64,000 nt of DNA from JADGHX01 sp037200125. GTDB lineage: Bacteria; Pseudomonadota; Gammaproteobacteria; Steroidobacterales; Steroidobacteraceae. Below, piece by piece: positions 58,981 through 64,000 of this stretch. Numbering within the stretch: position 1 is the first letter of the stretch; each line of letters opens with the position of its first letter. Below the pieces are notes generated by a model that did no database searches, was not told the origin of the DNA, and worked only from the letters and a program-made list of their open reading frames with translations. Where the stretch lies: positions 124,001 through 188,000 of the forward strand of contig JBBCGS010000006.1 of assembly GCA_037200125.1 (NCBI GenBank), written 5' to 3'. The position numbers and the translations under genes are program-made.

Positions 58981-59776
58981 GCGCACGAGCTTGGCAGTGC
59001 TGTCAGCCAAGCACGCCTCGCGGATACCGCCGCACGGCCTCGCTGAGGAAGCTGCATTTCTCGACGAAAACACCACGAATGCCACTCCAAAGTCGATGCC
59101 TCGACGGAGCACACTCCGCTTGCCGATGAGCTCATCCGCGAGTCATCGTAACCACGCCCGCTGTCGCGTAGACTGAACTCTTCCGAGGATTCCGCATGAG
59201 CGTCGCAATGGAAGACTGGCCGCGCCGGCATCGCATCACGGTCGACGAGTACCTTCGCATGGCGGAGAGTGGCTCGCTCGCACCGGATGCGCGGGTCGAA
59301 TTGATCGACGGAGTGATCATCGACAGGCTCCCGATCGGAAGCCCACACGCCGCCATGCTGCGTCGATTGCACGCTTTGCTTCAGCGAGCCGTAGGAGACC
59401 GCACGACTGTCGACTGCCAGTCGCCCGTGCGACTCGGAAACGACTCGATGCCTCAGCCGGACCTTGCACTCCTCCTGCCACGCAAGGACTTCTACGAAAA
59501 GCAGCACCCAAGCGTCGCCGATACTCTGCTGGTGGTTGAAGTGAGTGATGCGACCCTGGGTGACGATCTGCGCTGGAAAGCGGAGCTCTACTCGCGGCAC
59601 GGCATCAAGGAATACTGGGTCGTGGACGTCGCAAACCGCCGTTTGCACGTGTTTCGCGATCCGGTGGCGGGCCGTTACGAGCGAACTTCATGCACGGATC
59701 AGCCGGGCATCGTGGAGATCACCGCACTGCCCGGCACCTCCGTCGACCTTTCATCGCTCTTCCGCACGGACTGACG
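58981..59776 (+). repeat. tandem duplication, copy 2
   Basis: Matches 58104-58900. The region before the ATG at 59196 is nearly identical to that before 58318 except for single-base changes and one missing base near TTCCGAGGATTCCGC. Confidence 0.88.
59196..59774 (+). CDS. Uma2-family (DUF820) restriction-endonuclease-fold protein, second copy
   Basis: 192 residues, same length as copy 1, with matching ends (MSVAMEDWPRRHRITVDEYL; SVDLSSLFRTD). The catalytic-type residues remain (MPQPDLALLLPRKDFYE, LLVVEVSDATLGDD, KAELYSRHGIKEYWVVDV). The middle (RRLHALLQRAVGDRTTVDCQ) has diverged from copy 1 (SRLEALLGQAVAGRAIVRCQ). Both copies are intact. Confidence 0.9.
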   Translation: MSVAMEDWPRRHRITVDEYLRMAESGSLAPDARVELIDGVIIDRLPIGSPHAAMLRRLHALLQRAVGDRTTVDCQSPVRLGNDSMPQPDLALLLPRKDFYEKQHPSVADTLLVVEVSDATLGDDLRWKAELYSRHGIKEYWVVDVANRRLHVFRDPVAGRYERTSCTDQPGIVEITALPGTSVDLSSLFRTD

Positions 59777-59810
59777 CGAACTGGCGGCAGCCAAGCGTGC
59801 ACGGTTCGCC

Positions 59811-60035
59811 TCAGGCTGAAACGCGCAACACCGTCACAAACTCCGCCGCCACAGTCACCTCCCCGGCGTTATTCGGGCTGAGCACCATTGGCGCGTAATC
59901 CTTGTTCGTGGGGGAGAGCACCACCTTCGTGTGTTGCCAATCTCCATCGGCGCCGCCCTCCTTCCGACGAGTTCTCTTTCTTCGCGCCGGCTTCGATCCA
60001 GACCGGTTTCTCGCCGCATTCCCCGTCTTCGGCAA
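59811..60035 (-). pseudogene. possible C-terminal fragment of a lost gene
   Basis: The minus frame ends with a protein-like stretch (WQHTKVVLSPTNKDYAPMVL then SPNNAGEVTVAAEFVTVL). Upstream it becomes basic and low in structure, with no start site. Family not recognised. Low confidence. Confidence 0.35.
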
Positions 60036-60242
60036 CGTGCGCCCGCAGGTCAGCGCGCCATGCAGCTCAAGCTGTCAGGTGCCGTCACGCGTGACGCGCG
60101 CGTCCCGCTGCCAAGCTAGAAACGCTGCGGCCCACCGGTGCACTTGACCGCAGAAATCGAAGTCATTGGGGAAGCGAGGTTCAATTGAACCCGCAAGGGT
60201 GCGCTCCGAGCCATCCTGGCATCCCATGATGAATCCTACAAG

Positions 60243-61223
60243 TTGCTGTTCTCGCACCCACGCATGGTGCGGGACCTGCTCGTCGGCTTCGTTCAAGGTA
60301 AGTGGCGCGAATGGATCGACCTTCGATCGCTCGAGAAGGCGAATGCTCACTTCGTGTCAGACAGCCTGCGCCGCCGTGCCGGCGACATGGTCTGGCGCGC
60401 CTGCTCGAAGGAGCCTGGCCCTTGCGTCTATTTGCTGCTGGAGTTTCAGTCGACCGTTGAGCACTTCATGGTCGTGAGAATGCTCACGTATATGGGGCTC
60501 TTGTATCAGGACCTCATCAAGGCGGGCCGCGTATCGCGCCGGCACCTCCCGCCGCTGCTCCCGATTGTCCTCTACAACGGTCCCTCGCGATGGCGCGCGC
60601 CGACGACGCTAGCCACCCTGGCTCGCACGCACCCCGCATTTCCGAAAGGGTTTCGTGCGGACATGCGATATCAGTTGATCGACATACGAAGGCTGCGCTT
60701 CAACTCTCCGGGTTTGAAACACAACCTTGTCGCCGCGATGTTTCGAATCGAGAATAGTCGCGATCGCCGCGAGATTCGGGACACGGTCCGCCTTCTGATC
60801 GCGCTGCTCCGCGGCCCTCACTCAGCGAGCCTGCGCCAGGCTTTCGTGGCGTGGGTCAACAAAGTCATATTCGCGCGGCTTCGAGGCGGGCCGCGCGAGA
60901 AGATCAACAGTCTGGAGGAGATACACGCCATGTTGTCGGATCGATGGACACAGTGGGAAGTGGAGCTCAAGGCAGAAGCGCTCCGTGAGGGGCGCCGTGA
61001 AGGGCGCGCCGAGCTGCTGCTCGATTTGTTGCAGGCACGCTTCGGTCGCGATCTGCCGCGTTGGGTGCAACGACAGATTCAGCGAGCAACGAGCGCACAA
61101 CTGAAACGATGGGGCACGAGGGTGCTGAAAGCACCGTCCCTCCACGAACTGTTCGGACGGCAGCGCGGTGTCGAGGCCGAAAGAGCGCGCCCGCGCGGAA
61201 GCGGAACCCGCGTCGGCGCTTGA
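60243..61223 (+). CDS. Rpn-family recombination-promoting nuclease/putative transposase, probably 5'-damaged
   Basis: 326 residues from TTG 60243. Family features: LFSHPRMVRDLLVGFVQGKW, the PD-(D/E)XK region CVYLLLEFQSTVEHFMVVRM, LPIVLYNGPSRW, and a C-terminal part with EALREGRREGRAELLLDLLQ (DUF4351-like). The usual start of this family, a H-D-x-x-Y-K-x-LF stretch, is present just upstream in another frame (CAT GAT GAA TCC TAC), so a one-base loss near 60241 seems to have broken the N-terminus. It may still be translated from TTG, but no ribosome-binding site is evident. Rpn proteins nick DNA and raise recombination. Confidence 0.8.
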   Translation: MLFSHPRMVRDLLVGFVQGKWREWIDLRSLEKANAHFVSDSLRRRAGDMVWRACSKEPGPCVYLLLEFQSTVEHFMVVRMLTYMGLLYQDLIKAGRVSRRHLPPLLPIVLYNGPSRWRAPTTLATLARTHPAFPKGFRADMRYQLIDIRRLRFNSPGLKHNLVAAMFRIENSRDRREIRDTVRLLIALLRGPHSASLRQAFVAWVNKVIFARLRGGPREKINSLEEIHAMLSDRWTQWEVELKAEALREGRREGRAELLLDLLQARFGRDLPRWVQRQIQRATSAQLKRWGTRVLKAPSLHELFGRQRGVEAERARPRGSGTRVGA

Positions 61224-61336
61224 GATCTTCAGACGCCAGCGGCACGCGCGCCCGCCTCCACGGGCGGTAACGCAAGCCGATCAAGGGCGGCAGGGCGCGA
61301 CGAACGAGCTCGCCGTGGTGTACGGGCAGGCAAACC

Positions 61337-62842
61337 TCATTGCCTGCCAGTCTCCGCACCTTGCCGAATGACCACTTCCGCCGACCCACTGGTCTTCGAA
61401 ACCTGAATCGGCACCAGCCTCTTCAGCTTGCTCAGCGTTCCATCCAGATCTCGCGGATTGAACTGAAGTCTCCCACCGAGGATGGTCGCCCCGAGCGCGC
61501 TATCGGCGATGCGAATTTGTCGTTGCGAGTATCGATTGAGCTCATTCACGACATCCCCAATCGACATGTCGGTGAAGAAGAGCACGTTGTTCCGCCACGC
61601 CTCGCGATCGTCGATCTCGGCAGCCGAAATCTCATCCAACAGAAGGCGCCCATTCTCGTTGGTCGCTATGTGGCCTGCCGTCACATGCGCCCCTCCAGTG
61701 CTCAACGTCGGTATCGAGGGCAGAAGGTCCGATACGATGCTCAGCCTCTTTCGGTGTACGGCGACCTCGCCCTCGGACACCACCACGTCGACCCTCCCGT
61801 CTTCTCGCAGGCGCACGGAAAACGCAGTGCCCACGTCCTCAATCACCAGATCACGCGCATAGACCACGAACACTCGCGCTGTACTGTGAACAACCTTGAA
61901 CCGCGCTTCACCGGCGTCCAGATGAACCTCCCAGCGGTCCGCTGACTCGCGATAGCGAACTTTCGAATGGGTATTCAGCTCAACTGTCGAACCGTCCGTC
62001 AGCGGCACGCGCCGGTAATCTCCCACCTTTGTGGCGTACGACTCCCATCCCCACTGCTGCACCAGGTAAACGCTCAACACGGCGGCAATAGCAACGATCG
62101 CCGTCCCCACGGCTGACAACATTGCCACTCTTCGCAACGGTGGAAAGCGCCTCATTTCGCGGCGCAACGCCGGCGCATGAATGGCTCCGGTATTGAACTT
62201 CGGTTGCGATGCCAGGATCCGCACCGCCCCCGCCACCCACTCCAGCGATTCCACCGGATCCGCATTCGCCTCGCACAACCGCAAGACTGCCTCACATCGC
62301 AGCGATGACTTCCCGACGTAGGCACCGAACATCACGGATCGCCCCGCTGACCGGCCGCGTTTCAGAATCTCCAGGAAATCGGGCTCTAAACCGGGCCCTT
62401 GCAGCTGCGGATTAAGCAGGGACTTGCTCGCCTGCTGACGGTTCAGATCCGCGAGGATCGCCCGGATGGCCCCGGCGGCCTCCTTCAGATCCGGCGTAAG
62501 TACCGCACACTCATCAAACTGCTTGAGGAACTCCGCGCAGAGGTCTCGCGACTCACCCACGTCGGCCCCAAACAACATGAACGGTTCCAACGTCTTCGCA
62601 TCGGCGAGCACCGGAAACCATGCAGCCACCTGCGCGCTTGTGCCCTCTGGAGCCTTCGAGGTCGTCCTACGCTGGACGACCCATGCAAATACTCCTCTCA
62701 CTGCCAGAACAAATCTCGACCAGATACCCTCTGGGGAAACGCCCCCGCCGAGCGCTTGCATATTTGATTTTCCACTTCGATTCTCCACCATCCCGGTGGA
62801 GAAGGACGCCGGCCCTGGCTTAGTATTCCCCCCTTTTTTCAC
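61337..62842 (-). CDS. FecR-like protein with an unusual duplicated N-terminal region
   Basis: Up to 501 residues from GTG 62842; ATG starts at 62791 or further in are possible. The periplasmic half is standard: membrane segment AMLSAVGTAIVAIAAVLSVY, FecR strand VGDYRRVPLTDGSTVELNTH, LDAGEARFKVVHSTARVFVV, C-terminal VVNELNRYSQRQIRIADSAL. In place of DUF4880 the cytoplasmic part has two similar units (FMLFGADVGESRDLCAEFLK about 89-108; SVMFGAYVGKSSLRCEAVLR about 170-189), each followed by a helix ending in A-IRAIL or A-VRILA. No sigma factor or receptor gene is nearby, so its partner is elsewhere or not a sigma factor. Confidence 0.85.
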   Translation of the reverse strand: MKKGGNTKPGPASFSTGMVENRSGKSNMQALGGGVSPEGIWSRFVLAVRGVFAWVVQRRTTSKAPEGTSAQVAAWFPVLADAKTLEPFMLFGADVGESRDLCAEFLKQFDECAVLTPDLKEAAGAIRAILADLNRQQASKSLLNPQLQGPGLEPDFLEILKRGRSAGRSVMFGAYVGKSSLRCEAVLRLCEANADPVESLEWVAGAVRILASQPKFNTGAIHAPALRREMRRFPPLRRVAMLSAVGTAIVAIAAVLSVYLVQQWGWESYATKVGDYRRVPLTDGSTVELNTHSKVRYRESADRWEVHLDAGEARFKVVHSTARVFVVYARDLVIEDVGTAFSVRLREDGRVDVVVSEGEVAVHRKRLSIVSDLLPSIPTLSTGGAHVTAGHIATNENGRLLLDEISAAEIDDREAWRNNVLFFTDMSIGDVVNELNRYSQRQIRIADSALGATILGGRLQFNPRDLDGTLSKLKRLVPIQVSKTSGSAEVVIRQGAETGRQ

Positions 62843-63048
62843 AGGCCCCTGGTAGATGGTGCGGACATGTCCTTATCCGCTGCAGGGGTAGGCTAGGTGG
62901 ACTGCCGCTGTCACGGCTTCCTCGCTGTCCACTAGAAGCTCTTTAATTTAGACGGCTGGCAATCCGAATTCCGTCACTTGGCGACCACAGACCGCGCACG
63001 GTTTCTACGGTCCGTGCTTTGCCCGTCTATACGGTTCGATCGTTTGCC

Positions 63049-64000
63049 ATGTTCCTGTTGGATGCGAACCGCAAGCCGATCGAATACGTCGAGCTCGTTC
63101 ACGGCTCGACGGAGCACGCGAGCCGTATGTCTGCGGGAAGTCATCAAATGAGTTGTAGCGACGCGCGTCGGCCCAATCAGCGCGGCGAATGCCTGGGCGC
63201 GCTGCTCGAGAGCCCTGCGGTCATCGAGACCAATATCGCCAAAGCCACTGCGGACCTTCAAGAGGCGCGCAGGCAGTTCACGGAAGTCATTCGCGCTGTC
63301 GCAAACGAACTGCCCGACGCGAGTCAGGCCGCTAACATGAGAGCGTTTGCCGACGGGCTTGCGACGACGCGCGAGCAGATCGAGACGGACTACGGTCTGC
63401 CCCAATACCGGCAGGACCGGCTGAAGGCGAACGACGACATCGGTCTCGCCCGCGGAACCGAAACGGCCCAGGTGACGTGCCAGAGTCTCACGCCTGAGCT
63501 GGCTCGGCCGATTCTCGCTTGGCGCAAGGTCGTCGTTACGAAATCCCGCGATCTCGCGCGCCAGCTCGACGAGTTGCGAGCTCAGCGTGACGTGAGGATC
63601 GCGCAGCTGCAACTTGCGAAAAAGGCCGAGCCCAGCGCGATCGTGAAGGACGCCGCGAAGAAATCGGACAGCGAGGTCAAGCAAGCCCTGCACACCATCA
63701 ACTCCCCCATCGGTGACGGCGCTCTCGGCGACTCGCAGTTCGCATACGCCGTGGCAAGCGTCCCCGAGAAGGAGTGGCGACAGGACTTCAACAAGGCTTT
63801 CGCGCGCGGCCGGTCCGGCAACGTGGATATCGCGATCGTGCTGAACGAGGCCGCCGATTTCAGCGTGAAGGGGATGAGATTCGATGCAACGAAAGTTGCC
63901 CAGGTCGCAAGCAAAGTCACCACACAATCGCTGCTGTTAGCCGCAGGCATCGCCGGTGTTCCCGTGGGCAAAGCGGGCGGCTCAGCGGCGGCGGCGCCCG
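63049..64000 (+). CDS. hypothetical protein, cut by the right window edge
   Basis: Open from the ATG at 63049 to the end of the window, at least 317 residues. There is no good ribosome-binding site, so a start further in (63129) is possible. A helical, charged, coiled-coil-like middle (IAKATADLQEARRQFTEVIR; KSRDLARQLDELRAQRDVRI) is followed by a Gly/Ala-rich hydrophobic stretch (LLLAAGIAGVPVGKAGGSAA) that could be a membrane segment. GC3-rich codons favour this strand over the antisense frame. Family not recognised. Confidence 0.55.
   Translation, partial: MFLLDANRKPIEYVELVHGSTEHASRMSAGSHQMSCSDARRPNQRGECLGALLESPAVIETNIAKATADLQEARRQFTEVIRAVANELPDASQAANMRAFADGLATTREQIETDYGLPQYRQDRLKANDDIGLARGTETAQVTCQSLTPELARPILAWRKVVVTKSRDLARQLDELRAQRDVRIAQLQLAKKAEPSAIVKDAAKKSDSEVKQALHTINSPIGDGALGDSQFAYAVASVPEKEWRQDFNKAFARGRSGNVDIAIVLNEAADFSVKGMRFDATKVAQVASKVTTQSLLLAAGIAGVPVGKAGGSAAAAP

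Noticed and set aside
62974..63927. 317-residue minus-strand frame near the right end
   Set aside because: The + frame from 63049 runs open to the window edge with better codon bias and a structured, coiled-coil-like product.

Overview
The window reads as a chromosomal accessory region of a high-GC Gram-negative proteobacterium. TonB-dependent receptors, FecI/FecR-type signalling and proteobacterial-style lasso peptide clusters point that way; a gammaproteobacterium of the Steroidobacter/Xanthomonadales type is a guess from gene style only. Most genes look about 62-67% GC. The segment from about 39 to 51 kb is visibly lower (lines I counted by eye gave 50-58%) and is bordered by transposase remnants, so it is probably a separate acquisition.

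Layout. 1-7.7 kb: lasso peptide cluster 1. A truncated ECF sigma factor, a FecR and an STN-type TonB receptor lie on +; they converge on cyclase (C), protease (B) and a 52-codon precursor gene (A) on -. The predicted core begins GLPFLIFWE, with a Gly1-Glu9 ring. 8.9-13.5 kb: a 'dismantled' Fec-like set on +: a FecR without its cytoplasmic domain, a stand-alone STN protein, an inactive-looking Y1 transposase relative, a sigma region-4-only protein and two complete FecRs. 13.5-16.3 kb (-): a DUF2235 hydrolase with two unknown partners. 16.4-18.9 kb (-): ECF sigma factor, a FecR N-domain/XRE fusion, and a FecR with a 45-bp tandem repeat. 19-21.7 kb: an M20 peptidase and a TIR protein.

22.1-32.9 kb: lasso cluster 2. 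The order A-B-C on + converges on a TonB receptor (-). Across a divergent promoter region lie ECF sigma factor, FecR and a 1014-residue LRR-Roc-COR-TIR protein, in an overlapping + operon. The precursor predicts a 22-residue core starting with Asp (Asp1-Asp9 ring). 32.9-37.1 kb (-): small membrane protein, FecR, and a second receptor closely related to the cluster 1 receptor. 37.2-39.1 kb: a large secreted unknown protein with an internal start.

39.7-51.3 kb: the most unusual block. A MacB-like permease, a caspase/CHAT-like protease with a zinc ribbon, a secreted S9 hydrolase resembling lasso peptide isopeptidases, and a large STN TonB receptor (all -) surround a + gene made of nine near-perfect 41-residue two-cysteine repeats. 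My reading (inference) is a multi-core peptide precursor with processing, export, uptake and degradation functions alongside.

51.7-64 kb: decayed IS630, a secreted alkaline-phosphatase-fold protein, a run of small + genes ending in a RadC-like protein, a frameshifted PD-(D/E)XK endonuclease, a tandem duplication of a Uma2 gene with its upstream region, an Rpn-type nuclease, an unusual FecR, and a partial unknown gene at the right edge.

The common thread is cell-surface signalling coupled to peptides. The TonB receptors probably import lasso peptides or related ligands and report occupancy through STN-FecR-sigma contacts. I count eight proteins with a FecR periplasmic domain in 64 kb, several with modified or missing modules.
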